A stretch of DNA of 64,000 bases, from the NCBI RefSeq assembly GCF_900115295.1, contig NZ_FOVZ01000004.1, forward strand, positions 310,001 through 374,000, written 5' to 3'. The stretch is from Sphingomonas sp. OK281. GTDB lineage: Bacteria; Pseudomonadota; Alphaproteobacteria; Sphingomonadales; Sphingomonadaceae. Position 1 is the first letter of the stretch. Every line of letters starts with the position of its first letter. Below are positions 8,693 to 17,045 of this stretch, piece after piece. The translations under genes were made by a program, and so were the position numbers. The notes beneath the pieces were generated by a model. It worked only from the letters and a program-made list of their open reading frames with translations. It made no database searches and had not been told where the DNA came from.

Positions 8693-9394
8693 ATGACGTG
8701 GCTCCGCCGATCCCTGTTCGCGCTGGTCCTGGCCAGCGTTGCCGCGACCGGTTTCATGGGCTGGCTCGGCTATTTCGGTGGGCCGCTGTTCACCGATGTC
8801 TACCCGACCAGGCCGCAACGGCCGTTCGCCGCCGTGCTCCTCACGGGCGATCTCGGCTACAAGATCGGCATGGCACCGGAGATCGCGCGGCGGCTGGCGG
8901 CGGACGGCGTGCCAGTGGTCGCGGTCAACACGCTGACCTATCTGCGCACGACGCGAACCCCGGCGGACATCACGACGCTGATCGCGCGCGCCGAACAGCG
9001 TGCGTTGCGGCTAGGCCATACCGATCGGGTGGTGCTGATCGGCCAGTCGTTCGGGGCCGACATGCTGCATGTCGGGCTGGTCGACCTCGCCCCCGAACTG
9101 CGCGCGAAGGTTGCGAAGGTCACGCTGATCGTCCCCGAGGACAACGTCCAGTTCCGCGCTTCGCCCAGCGAGGTCTTCGATCTCTGGACCCCCACCATCG
9201 ATGCCATGCCGACCGCGCGGCGGCTGACCTGGGCGCCCCTGCTGTGCGTCCAGGGTGCGGAAGAAGTCGGAAGCTTGTGTCCGTTACTCAAGCAGCCCAA
9301 TGCCCATATGGTCGCACTGCCGGGTGGACACCCGCTTCACCGTGACGCAGATGCGCTCTACGACGTGCTGGCGCGGTTCGTTTTCGCGGATTGA
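8693..9394 (+). CDS. VirJ/AcvB-like serine hydrolase (predicted aminoacyl-PG hydrolase)
   Basis: A 233-residue exported protein: residues 1-25 (MTWLRRSLFALVLASVAAT) form a signal anchor, followed by an alpha/beta-hydrolase domain. The nucleophile elbow is LIGQSFGADML and the C-terminal His is in LPGGHPLHRD; EVGSLCPLL matches the conserved Cys-Pro segment of the VirJ family. AcvB/VirJ proteins in Agrobacterium are known to act on lysyl-phosphatidylglycerol in the periplasm. Here the gene is followed, after 10 bases, by DUF2147 and then mprF, which makes the lipid, so a lipid-turnover role is inferred. The ATG at 8693 is preferred to 8627, which would add a hydrophilic stretch before the signal. 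Confidence 0.85.
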   Translation: MTWLRRSLFALVLASVAATGFMGWLGYFGGPLFTDVYPTRPQRPFAAVLLTGDLGYKIGMAPEIARRLAADGVPVVAVNTLTYLRTTRTPADITTLIARAEQRALRLGHTDRVVLIGQSFGADMLHVGLVDLAPELRAKVAKVTLIVPEDNVQFRASPSEVFDLWTPTIDAMPTARRLTWAPLLCVQGAEEVGSLCPLLKQPNAHMVALPGGHPLHRDADALYDVLARFVFAD

Positions 9395-9404
9395 GGATCG
9401 ACCG

Positions 9405-9791
9405 ATGGTTCCTGCAATGATGGCGCTCGCGATGGCCGCGGGCAGCCCGGCTCCCGCTTCACCGGTGGAGGGAGTCTGGCACAACCCGAAGAACAGTGTC
9501 GCGGTAAAGACCGGTGCCTGCGGTGACAAATTGTGTGGCTGGGTAATCCGCGCCGACGACGAGGCCCAGGCCGATGCGCGCGATGGCGGTACGCCAAAGC
9601 TGATCGGCACCGCGTTGCTCCGCGAATACCGCACGAGCGGTCGCAACAAATGGTCGGGCCAGATCTTCGTCCCCGACATGGGCCGCACCTTCGGGTCGAC
9701 GCTGACGCTGGTCGATGCGAACACGATCGACGTGAAGGGGTGCCTGATCGGCGGGTTCTTCTGCAAGACGCAGACGTGGCGCCGCGGCTGA
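9405..9791 (+). CDS. DUF2147 domain periplasmic protein
   Basis: A 128-residue secreted protein. MVPAMMALAMAAGSPAPAS is a short signal peptide, followed by the DUF2147 pattern: EGVWHNPKNSVAVKT, then the Cys pair GACGDKLCGWV, and near the end IDVKGCLIGGFFCKTQTW. The four Cys residues may form two disulphides. Family members are periplasmic and of unknown function. The start is supported by GAGGA at 9393-9397, which overlaps the stop of the VirJ-like gene, so the two are probably translated from one message. The next gene, mprF, begins 4 bases after its stop, tying this protein to aminoacyl-phospholipid metabolism. Confidence 0.88.
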   Translation: MVPAMMALAMAAGSPAPASPVEGVWHNPKNSVAVKTGACGDKLCGWVIRADDEAQADARDGGTPKLIGTALLREYRTSGRNKWSGQIFVPDMGRTFGSTLTLVDANTIDVKGCLIGGFFCKTQTWRRG

Positions 9792-9795
9792 CCCG

Positions 9796-12354
9796 ATGAC
9801 CACGGCGACATTGGTCATCCGGATCCGCGACTGGATCGCGCATCGCCGGGGGATGCTGATCGCGCTGGCGGTGCTGGTGGTCGCGGTGCTCGGCTTCGCG
9901 GCGATTCACAAGCTAACCTCGGAAATCCGCCTTTCGGAGGTGCGCGCCGCGTTCGCGGCGCTTGGCTGGTCGCAACTGTCGGTGTCGATCGGGCTCACCG
10001 CCGTCAGCTACATCGCCCTGACCTTCTACGATTCGATCGCGTTGAAAGTGATCGGCCATCCCCTGCGGTGGCGGACCGCAGCGGTCGCGTCGTTCACCAG
10101 CTATACGATCAGCCACAATCTCGGTCTCGCGATGCTGACCGGCGGCTCGGCGCGTTACCGCGTCTACAGCCGTGCCGGGCTCGACGAAGCCGCCGTTGCG
10201 CGGGTCGTGCTGATCGCAGGCGTGACGTTCTGGGCCGGGGTCGTCACGGTCGCGTGCCTGTCGATGGCGATCCATCCCGGCACGTTGCCGATCGTCGACT
10301 GGACGATGCCACCGCTGCTCGAACGCGCGGTCGGCATCGTCATCCCGCTCGTCATGCTGGGCATCGTCCTGCGTCATCGCCAGGGCGGATCGATCGGACT
10401 GTTCGGTTGGCGGTTGCCCTTGCCGAACTGGCGACAGGCGCTCGCACTCCTGCTGGTCTCGACGGTGGACCTCGCCGCGGCCAGCGCGGCACTCTTCGTC
10501 CTCCTGCCCAACGCCTCGCCCGATCTCTATCCGGTGCTTTTTCTCGGCTATGCGGTCGCGATCGTCGTCGCGTTGATCAGCCATGTGCCAGGCGGTCTCG
10601 GCGTGTTCGAAGCGGTCATCATCGCGACGATGCCGCAGAACAATGCGACCATCCTCGCCGCCCTGCTGGCCTACCGGATCATCTACTACGTCGCGCCGCT
10701 GGTGCTGGCGGCCGCGCTGCTGGCGTTTCACGAGGGTCGGCAATGGCGCAGTCGAGCACGCGGCAAGGGGACCGATCCGCTCGCGATCGCACTGCCGCTG
10801 GCGCCGCTCTTGCTGAGCGTCCTCGTCTTCCTCAGCGGTGCGATGCTGCTCGTCTCCGGTGCCCTGCCCGCAGCCCCCGGCCGCATGGATACGCTCGCGA
10901 CTATCCTGCCGCTGCCGATCAGCGAGATGGCGCATGTCGCGGCGAGCCTCGTCGGCGTCATGCTATTGTTGGTCGCACTCGGTCTGTACCGCCGGCTCGA
11001 TGGTGCGTTCTGGGCGGCGCGGCTGTTGCTTGTCGCCGGCGCGTTGCTGTCGATCGCCAAGGGGCTCGACTATGAGGAAGCGACGGTCCTCGTTCTTACC
11101 GCCGCCGCGCTGCAATGGACGCGCGCAGCCTTCTATCGGCGGACGCGACTGACCGCCGAGCCCCTGTCACCCGAATGGCTGGTCGGTGTCGGCGCCGCGA
11201 TCGGACTGTCGGTGTTGATCGGGTTCTTCGCCTACCGTCATGTCGGCTATTCCAGCGACCTGTGGTGGCGGTTCGAGACCGATGCGAACGCCTCGCGCTT
11301 CCTGCGCACCAGCCTGGCGGTCGGCCTGCTGTTGATCGGTGCGGCGATCTGGCGATTGTTCGCGGCGGCACCCGTGCCGATGGTGCACGACATGCTGCCC
11401 GACGACGTCGCCGAGGCCGCGCTCGTGCACGCCGATCGCACCGACGCGATGCTCGCCTTCACCGGTGACAAGCGCTTCCTTGTGTCGGACAGCGGCGACG
11501 CGTTCCTGATGTACCAGGTCAAGGGATCGAGCTGGATCGTGCTCGGCGATCCGGTAGGGCCGAGCGAGGCATGGTCCGAATTGCTCTGGGCGATCCGCGC
11601 GCGTGCCGATGCTGCGCAGGGTCGGCTGCTGCTGTACCAGATCGGCCTCCGCATCGTGCCGATCGCAATCGAGATGGGGCTGAAGCTGGTCAAATACGGC
11701 GAGGAGGCGACGGTCGAACTGGAGGGGTTCACCCTCGACACGCCCGACATGCGCAGCGTGCGGAAAGCAAGCAGGGTCGCCGAGCGGGCGGGCGCGCAGT
11801 TCGCCGTCGTGGCCGCCGCCGACATGCCCGCGATCATTCCCGAATTGCAGGCGATCTCCGACTGGTGGCTGGCCGACAAGGATCATGCCGAGAAAAGCTT
11901 CAGCGTCGGCCGGTTCGAGCCGGGGTACATGGCCAAGTTCGACTGCGCGGTCGTGCGGATCGAGGGCAAGGTCGTTGCCTTCGCCAACGTCTGGGGCACG
12001 CCGAACAAGCAGGAATTGTCGGTCGATCTGATGCGCCATGCCGAGGACATGCCGCAGGGGGGCATGGACTTCCTGTTCACCCGGCTGATGCTGTGGGGAC
12101 ACGAGCATGGCTACCGCAATTTCTCGTTGGGCATCGCGCCGCTGTCGGGGATCGAGGCGCGGCGGCTATCGCCGACGTGGTCGAAGGTGGCGGCATTCCT
12201 GTTTCGCCACGGCGAGCGCTTCTACGGCTTCGCCGGGCTGCGCGCGTACAAGGAGAAGTTCCGCCCAAACTGGACGCCGCGCTATATCGCGTCGCCGGGG
12301 GGGACGTCGCTGTTGCGCGGGCTGATCGATCTGCAGGCTTTGGTGAGCCGGTAA
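9796..12354 (+). CDS. mprF: Bifunctional aminoacyl-phosphatidylglycerol synthase/flippase MprF
   Basis: An 852-residue protein with the two-part MprF (LpiA) structure. The N-terminal 520 or so residues are mostly membrane helices and include the UPF0104 flippase signature (SYTISHNLGLAMLTGGSARYR and LISHVPGGLGVFEAVI). The C-terminal part, from about residue 530, is the DUF2156 aminoacyl transferase: ADRTDAMLAFTGDKRFLVS, GSSWIVLGDPVG, MRHAEDMPQGGMDFLF and FRPNWTPRYIA. Such proteins move lysine (or alanine) from tRNA to phosphatidylglycerol and flip the product outward, giving resistance to cationic peptides and acid. The amino acid used cannot be read from sequence. It is last in a three-gene set with the VirJ-like and DUF2147 genes. 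Confidence 0.94.
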   Translation: MTTATLVIRIRDWIAHRRGMLIALAVLVVAVLGFAAIHKLTSEIRLSEVRAAFAALGWSQLSVSIGLTAVSYIALTFYDSIALKVIGHPLRWRTAAVASFTSYTISHNLGLAMLTGGSARYRVYSRAGLDEAAVARVVLIAGVTFWAGVVTVACLSMAIHPGTLPIVDWTMPPLLERAVGIVIPLVMLGIVLRHRQGGSIGLFGWRLPLPNWRQALALLLVSTVDLAAASAALFVLLPNASPDLYPVLFLGYAVAIVVALISHVPGGLGVFEAVIIATMPQNNATILAALLAYRIIYYVAPLVLAAALLAFHEGRQWRSRARGKGTDPLAIALPLAPLLLSVLVFLSGAMLLVSGALPAAPGRMDTLATILPLPISEMAHVAASLVGVMLLLVALGLYRRLDGAFWAARLLLVAGALLSIAKGLDYEEATVLVLTAAALQWTRAAFYRRTRLTAEPLSPEWLVGVGAAIGLSVLIGFFAYRHVGYSSDLWWRFETDANASRFLRTSLAVGLLLIGAAIWRLFAAAPVPMVHDMLPDDVAEAALVHADRTDAMLAFTGDKRFLVSDSGDAFLMYQVKGSSWIVLGDPVGPSEAWSELLWAIRARADAAQGRLLLYQIGLRIVPIAIEMGLKLVKYGEEATVELEGFTLDTPDMRSVRKASRVAERAGAQFAVVAAADMPAIIPELQAISDWWLADKDHAEKSFSVGRFEPGYMAKFDCAVVRIEGKVVAFANVWGTPNKQELSVDLMRHAEDMPQGGMDFLFTRLMLWGHEHGYRNFSLGIAPLSGIEARRLSPTWSKVAAFLFRHGERFYGFAGLRAYKEKFRPNWTPRYIASPGGTSLLRGLIDLQALVSR

Positions 12355-12536
12355 GGCGTACGAGCAAACCGGGCAGACGCCCCTTCGATTGATCGTCACC
12401 GGAAATCGGTCCGACGATCCGGTCGACAGGTACGCAAACCAGATCCCGTCGATCCCCAGCGCCGTGTTTGCCGGATCCCGTCCGGCATGACGAAGATCGC
12501 TTTAAACCGAACGTCGATCCGTTCTAGGGCTCTGAC

Positions 12537-13211
12537 ATGAGTTTCCTCCTGGCAATCGAAGGCGCCGACGGCGCGGGCAAGGCCACCGCGTCGGCATTGG
12601 TGGTCGAGCAGTTGCGCGCTGCGGGCCGCACCGCGGACGTCGTGTCGTTTCCGCGCTATACCGAGACGGTCGGCGGCTGGGCGCTCGGCGCAATGCTGGC
12701 CGGTACGTTGCCGCGGGGCACCTCGCCCAAAGCGGCTGCGGTGTTGTATGCGCTCGACCGGATGGAGTCGCGCGATCATCTGCTCGCCACGATGGCAGCG
12801 AACGACGTCGTGGTGTTCGACCGCTATATCGCCTCCAACATGGCGTATCAGGCAGCGCAGGTTCCCGCGGACGAAGCCGATACGATGATGGCCTGGATCG
12901 CGGATCTGGAGACCGGGTCGTTCGCGCTGCCGAAGCCGGATCTGTCGGTATATCTCGATACGCCCGCCGCAATCGCGCGCGGCCTGATCCTGAAAAAGCG
13001 CAAACGCTCGTACACTGACGATGCGTTCGACGCGTACGAGGCGGATAGCGGGCTGCAGGACCGGGTTCGAACGAACTATGCCGCGATGGCTCAGGCGGGC
13101 TTGCTTGGACGCTGGGCGACCGTCTCGACGGTCACGGATGGTGCGTCGCGCTTGCCCGCCGAGATCGCCGCGGAGATCGTCGCGCTGTTCGACCACTACG
13201 GGTCTGTCTGA
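12537..13211 (+). CDS. tmk: Thymidylate kinase-like protein
   Basis: A 224-residue P-loop nucleoside monophosphate kinase that would phosphorylate dTMP. Visible are the P-loop EGADGAGKAT near the N-terminus, the FPRYTETVGG dTMP-binding segment, the FDRYIASNMAYQ motif (equivalent of the DR(Y/H) motif) and KPDLSVYLDTPAA. The P-loop ends in GKAT where GKST/GKTT is usual, so one hydroxyl residue is replaced by Ala. The LID region KKRKRSYTDDAFDAYE is short and basic. It stands alone, not next to a DNA polymerase III delta-prime gene as the main alphaproteobacterial tmk often is, so it may be a second, divergent copy. Confidence 0.83.
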   Translation: MSFLLAIEGADGAGKATASALVVEQLRAAGRTADVVSFPRYTETVGGWALGAMLAGTLPRGTSPKAAAVLYALDRMESRDHLLATMAANDVVVFDRYIASNMAYQAAQVPADEADTMMAWIADLETGSFALPKPDLSVYLDTPAAIARGLILKKRKRSYTDDAFDAYEADSGLQDRVRTNYAAMAQAGLLGRWATVSTVTDGASRLPAEIAAEIVALFDHYGSV

Positions 13212-13443
13212 GCGCTAGCCAACCTTCCCCGCTGCCGTCCTCTTGATGGAATCGTGTGTCGAAGGAAACAGAGCGCCGGCCGGCTGTACCCCTGATCCCG
13301 GCTTTCACGAGGCTGACGCAGGTCTCACGGCGAATCTCTTGCGCCGTTACGCCGCGGCGGTCGCCGCTCGACGCGTATCGCGACGTTCCTAACTTTTCTG
13401 TCATGAATCTTTTCCGCATTGCAGCATAGGAAAACACCATTAC

Positions 13444-13455
13444 TTAGCACGCTAA
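13444..13455. promoter_or_regulatory. Palindromic MarR-type operator over the efflux operon start
   Basis: TTAGC-AC-GCTAA is a perfect inverted repeat with a two-base centre whose last base is the first base of the marR ATG (13455). TTAG/CTAA half-sites are typical of MarR-family operators. A possible -35 (TTGCAG, 13419-13424) lies 16 bases from TACTTA (13441-13446), so a bound dimer would cover the -10 and the start. This suggests self-repression of the whole operon; the promoter assignment is weak. In the 13212-13443 gap I saw nothing else. Confidence 0.6.
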
Positions 13456-13907
13456 TGACTTCTCCTCGTGCCGTCCTTGAATCGTCCTACGCCCGCACCC
13501 TGCTTCCACTGGCAAGGATGTGGCGGCAAGCGGCGGATCGTGCGCTCAGCGACATGAACGTCTCGGCATCGATCGGCTGGGCCCTCGTCCAGGTCGGGCG
13601 GCTGGGCGACGACGTTCGGCAGACAGACCTCGCCAACCAGCTCGACGTGACGCAGGCTTCGCTGGTCCGCTCGATCGACCAGATGTCGGCGGCGCGCCTG
13701 GTCGAGCGTTGCCGCGATCCCGCCGACGCGCGCGTCAGCCGCATCCGCCTGACCGAACACGGCCGCGCACTCGTGACGACGATCGAGGCGAAATTCGCGA
13801 GCCTGCGCGGAGCGATGCTCGACGACGTGTCCGACCAGGACCTTGCCACCGCGCTACGCGTCGCGGAGCAGCTGGGCGCACGCTTCATGGCGGATCGCGC
13901 CCGATGA
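13455..13907 (+). CDS. MarR-family transcriptional regulator
   Basis: A 150-residue winged-helix regulator. The recognition region is LANQLDVTQASLVRSIDQM, followed by the wing ARLVERCRDPADARVSRIRLTEHGRAL, with its conserved Asp-x-Arg. The N- and C-terminal helices would form the dimer. It heads the efflux operon and its stop overlaps the FUSC start by 4 bp. With the palindrome at its own start codon, it most likely represses the operon until an aromatic acid or similar toxic compound binds. The ATG at 13455 gives MTSPRAVLESSY; an upstream in-frame ATG at 13419 would read through the promoter region. Confidence 0.92.
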   Translation: MTSPRAVLESSYARTLLPLARMWRQAADRALSDMNVSASIGWALVQVGRLGDDVRQTDLANQLDVTQASLVRSIDQMSAARLVERCRDPADARVSRIRLTEHGRALVTTIEAKFASLRGAMLDDVSDQDLATALRVAEQLGARFMADRAR

Positions 13908-15946
13908 ACCTTGCCCGGTTTGGCGGGAAGGAAGCGCTCTTCTCCGTCAAATGCTTCATCGCCGCGATCCTCGCCTATTACATCGCGCTCAGGATCGGGC
14001 TGACCCGACCCTATTGGGCGGTCACGACATCGTACATCGTCGCGCAGCCGCTCGCCGGCGCGGTGCTGTCGAAGGCGGTGTTCCGCGTCGCCGGCACGGT
14101 GCTCGGCGCGGCAGCTGCCGTCGTGTTGGTGCCGAATCTGGTCAACGCGCCCGAACTGCTCTCGCTCGGCTTGGCGCTGTGGCTCGGGCTGTGCCTGTAT
14201 ATCTCGCTGCTCGACCGGACGCCGCGCGCGTATCTGTTCCTGCTGGCGGGCTACACGGCCAGCATCATCGGGTTTCCGTCGGTGACGACGCCGGGTGCCG
14301 TGTTCACGATCGCCGCATTGCGCGTGCAGGAGATCACGATCGGCATTCTGTGCGGAAGCCTGATCCACGGCTTCGTCTTCCCGCAGACCGTGACCGCGAC
14401 GCTGCTCGCGCGGATCGACGCGATCCTGGCGGATGCAGAGCGCTGGTCGCGGGACTCGCTGGCGGGGGCGTCCGATGCCGCGCTTGATCGCGATCGCCGG
14501 CGGCTGGCGCTTGACATCAACGAGCTTCACCAGCTGTCGATCCACTTGCCGTTCGACACCGCACGCCTGTTGCCGCGGACACGGACGTTGCGCGCGTTGC
14601 AGGCGGAACTGTCGATGTTGTTGCCCCTGGCGAGCGCGGTCGACGACCGGATCGTCGAACTGAAGCGCGGCGCCGATGCGCCCCGCCCCGAAGCGCTCGC
14701 GCTGATCGAGGACGTCCGCGAATGGTTGCACGATCCGGCGGCCGTGGCGGAGCGTGGTCCGACCGCGGATGCGTTGATCGAACGCGCCCGCGATCTCGAG
14801 CCCAAGGTGGGCGACACGCTGATCTGGCGCGACGCGTTGCGGCTCAGCCTGCTCGCGCGACTTGCCGAACTGGTCGACGCGCACCGCAACGCGCGCGACC
14901 TGCGCGACCAGATGCGGTCGCCATCGCGCGCGCCGGTCACCCCCGCCGTCGCGCGGCTGCTGGCCCGGATCGCAAAGCGACCGCTGCACCGCGATCGCGG
15001 GATCGCCTTGCGCGCCGCCGCCGGCACCGTCGCGACCATCCTGCTCGGCTGCGTCTTCTGGATCGGTACCGGCTGGGCGGATGGCGCCGGCGCGGTGCTG
15101 ATCGCGGGCGTGTGCTGCGCGCTGTTCGGCAACAGCGACGATCCCGCGCCGGCGATCAAGGCGTTCTTCTACGGTACGATCATCGGGCTGGTCGTGTCCG
15201 CGATCTACGCCTTCGCGATCCTGCCGCGCGTGACCGATTTCGTAACCCTGGTCGCGGTCCTCGCGCCACCTATGCTGATCGGCGGGATGTTCCTGGCACG
15301 CCCGACGACCTTGCTGGTGACGCTCGGCGCGCTGCTCGGCGGATTGAATACGGTCGGCCTGAACGACCGCTTCGGCAGCGATTTCAGCAGCTTCATCAAC
15401 GGCGGCATCGCCCAGCTGGTCGGCACGCTGTTCGCAGTCGTCACCGTCGGGTTGTTCCAGACGATCGGCGCGGATACCAGCGCGCGGCGATTGATCCGCG
15501 CAGGCTGGCGCGAACTGGCGGCGCGCAGCGATTCGATGCGCCGCCCCGATGCCGCGGGTTGGATCGCGACGATGCTCGACCGCATCGGCCTGCTCGCGCC
15601 GCGCCTCGCGTTGCAGGGCGAGGATCCGGGCAAGCCGCTGCTCGACGCGCTGACCGACCTGCGCGTCGGCGTCGCGGTCGGCGAACTCAAGCAGTTGCGG
15701 ATGGATGGCTCGACCGACGAGGCCGCGGTGATCACGCCGGTCCTGCGCGGCGTCGGCGCGCATTACCGTGCGTTGCGTCCCGACGAACCCGCGCCGCCCG
15801 AACCCGATCTGCTTGCGGGTATCGACGCCGCGATGATCGGTTTTGCGACCAGCACGCCCGATCGCCACCGCACCGGCATACTCGCGCTGACGTCGCTGCG
15901 CCGCAATCTCTTCCCGCAAGCACCAGCCTTTGGAGGGGTTGCATGA
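13904..15946 (+). CDS. FUSC-family (AaeB-like) inner-membrane exporter
   Basis: A 680-residue protein with the FUSC/PET layout: an N-terminal membrane block of about six helices (residues about 15-160, starting KCFIAAILAYYIALRIGLTRPYWA), a soluble helical domain (about 165-360), a second membrane block (about 365-530) and a C-terminal cytoplasmic tail. The RPYWA segment after the first helix is a hallmark of the family. AaeB-type members export aromatic carboxylic acids with a DUF1656 partner and an HlyD adaptor, both of which follow here. It overlaps marR before it and the DUF1656 gene after it, each by 4 bp. Confidence 0.93.
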   Translation: MNLARFGGKEALFSVKCFIAAILAYYIALRIGLTRPYWAVTTSYIVAQPLAGAVLSKAVFRVAGTVLGAAAAVVLVPNLVNAPELLSLGLALWLGLCLYISLLDRTPRAYLFLLAGYTASIIGFPSVTTPGAVFTIAALRVQEITIGILCGSLIHGFVFPQTVTATLLARIDAILADAERWSRDSLAGASDAALDRDRRRLALDINELHQLSIHLPFDTARLLPRTRTLRALQAELSMLLPLASAVDDRIVELKRGADAPRPEALALIEDVREWLHDPAAVAERGPTADALIERARDLEPKVGDTLIWRDALRLSLLARLAELVDAHRNARDLRDQMRSPSRAPVTPAVARLLARIAKRPLHRDRGIALRAAAGTVATILLGCVFWIGTGWADGAGAVLIAGVCCALFGNSDDPAPAIKAFFYGTIIGLVVSAIYAFAILPRVTDFVTLVAVLAPPMLIGGMFLARPTTLLVTLGALLGGLNTVGLNDRFGSDFSSFINGGIAQLVGTLFAVVTVGLFQTIGADTSARRLIRAGWRELAARSDSMRRPDAAGWIATMLDRIGLLAPRLALQGEDPGKPLLDALTDLRVGVAVGELKQLRMDGSTDEAAVITPVLRGVGAHYRALRPDEPAPPEPDLLAGIDAAMIGFATSTPDRHRTGILALTSLRRNLFPQAPAFGGVA

Positions 15947-16149
15947 CCGGCGAAATCTCGATCGGCGGCGTCTATCTGCCGAGCATCCTGTTGCTTGCCG
16001 TCGCCGCCGTCATCCTGACCGGTATCGCCACCCGCCTGCTCGCGTTCGCCGGCGCCTACCGAATGGTGACGTATCGACCGCTCGTAGACCTGGCACTGTT
16101 CCTTCTCATCCTCGGCCTCCTCGCCCTGCTCACCGGACCTTCCGCATGA
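15943..16149 (+). CDS. DUF1656 small membrane protein (AaeX-like)
   Basis: A 68-residue protein with two membrane helices (LPSILLLAVAAVILTGIATRL and LVDLALFLLILGLLALL, the first shown in part) separated by the short basic loop AYRMVTYRP. EISIGGVYLPS at the N-terminus is the typical DUF1656 opening. These proteins always sit between a FUSC permease and an HlyD adaptor and are thought to be small subunits of the pump. It overlaps both neighbours by 4 bp. Confidence 0.92.
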   Translation: MTGEISIGGVYLPSILLLAVAAVILTGIATRLLAFAGAYRMVTYRPLVDLALFLLILGLLALLTGPSA

Positions 16150-17045
16150 ATACCCGCCTGAAATCTTTGCTCGCCCCTCTGGGTCGCTCGGCCGTCACGC
16201 TGATCATCGTCGCGCTCGCGGTACTGGTCGCGCTGTGGCTGTGGAAGCGGTACGAGACCGATCCGTGGACGCGCGACGGGCATATCCGCGCCGATATCGT
16301 CCGCGTGACGCCCGACGTCGCGGGCCTCGTCACGCAGGTCGCGGTGCACGACAACCAGGCGGTGAAGCCCGGCGACGTGCTGTTCGTGGTCGATCGCCCC
16401 CGCTTCCAGCTGACGCTGGCGCAGTCCGACGCGTCGATCGCGAGCGCCCGCGCGACGCTGTTGCAGGCGCGACGTGAAGCACAGCGCGATCTGGCGCTCG
16501 GCGATCTGGTGGCGAAGGAAACGCACGAGCAGAACGTCGCGCGCGTCGCCACCGCGTCGGCCGCACTCGCGCAGGCGCAGAGCGCACGCTCCACCGCGGC
16601 GCTCAACCTCGCCCGCACGACGGTGCGCGCGACGGTTCACGGGATCGTCACCAACCTCGATCTCCACCCCGGCGACTATATCGCGACCGGAACGCAGGCG
16701 ATGGCGCTCGTCGATACCGACTCGCTCCGCGTCGAGGGATATTTCGAGGAAACCAAGCTCGGCAGCATTCATCTCGGCGACCCGGTGATCGTCCACCTGA
16801 TGGGCGAGCCACAAGCGCTGCACGGCCGCGTCGACAGCATCGCCGCGGGGATCAACGACAGCGAGCGGACCAATACGACGAACCTGCTGCCGAACGTGAA
16901 TCCGACGTTCAATTGGGTGCGCTTGGCGCAGCGGATCCCGGTGCGGGTAAAGCTAACCAGCGTCCCTAAGGGGACGCAACTGATCGTTGGTCGGACGGCT
17001 ACGGTAACGGTTCAACCGCGCATCGCACCGGGGACGACGGCATGA
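16146..17045 (+). CDS. HlyD-family periplasmic adaptor (AaeA/EmrA-like)
   Basis: A 299-residue membrane-fusion protein. An N-terminal anchor helix (VTLIIVALAVLVALWLW) is followed by the biotinyl-lipoyl half GHIRADIVRVTPDVAGLVTQV, a helical hairpin of about 80 residues rich in Ala, Gln and Arg, and the second lipoyl half ATVHGIVTNLDLHPGDYI. The beta-barrel segment LRVEGYFEETKLGSIHLGDPV and the NWVRLAQRIPVRV segment match AaeA. It would join an inner-membrane pump to the outer membrane factor encoded next. It is shared by two candidate pumps, the FUSC protein and the DHA2 permease, in the same operon. Both junctions are 4-bp overlaps. Confidence 0.94.
   Translation: MNTRLKSLLAPLGRSAVTLIIVALAVLVALWLWKRYETDPWTRDGHIRADIVRVTPDVAGLVTQVAVHDNQAVKPGDVLFVVDRPRFQLTLAQSDASIASARATLLQARREAQRDLALGDLVAKETHEQNVARVATASAALAQAQSARSTAALNLARTTVRATVHGIVTNLDLHPGDYIATGTQAMALVDTDSLRVEGYFEETKLGSIHLGDPVIVHLMGEPQALHGRVDSIAAGINDSERTNTTNLLPNVNPTFNWVRLAQRIPVRVKLTSVPKGTQLIVGRTATVTVQPRIAPGTTA

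Noticed and set aside
13487..15919. An 810-codon open frame on the minus strand opposite the FUSC gene
   Set aside because: It is Arg/Asp/His/Gln-rich with no domain or signal, mirrors a clear FUSC gene, and is the usual antisense artefact of high-GC DNA.
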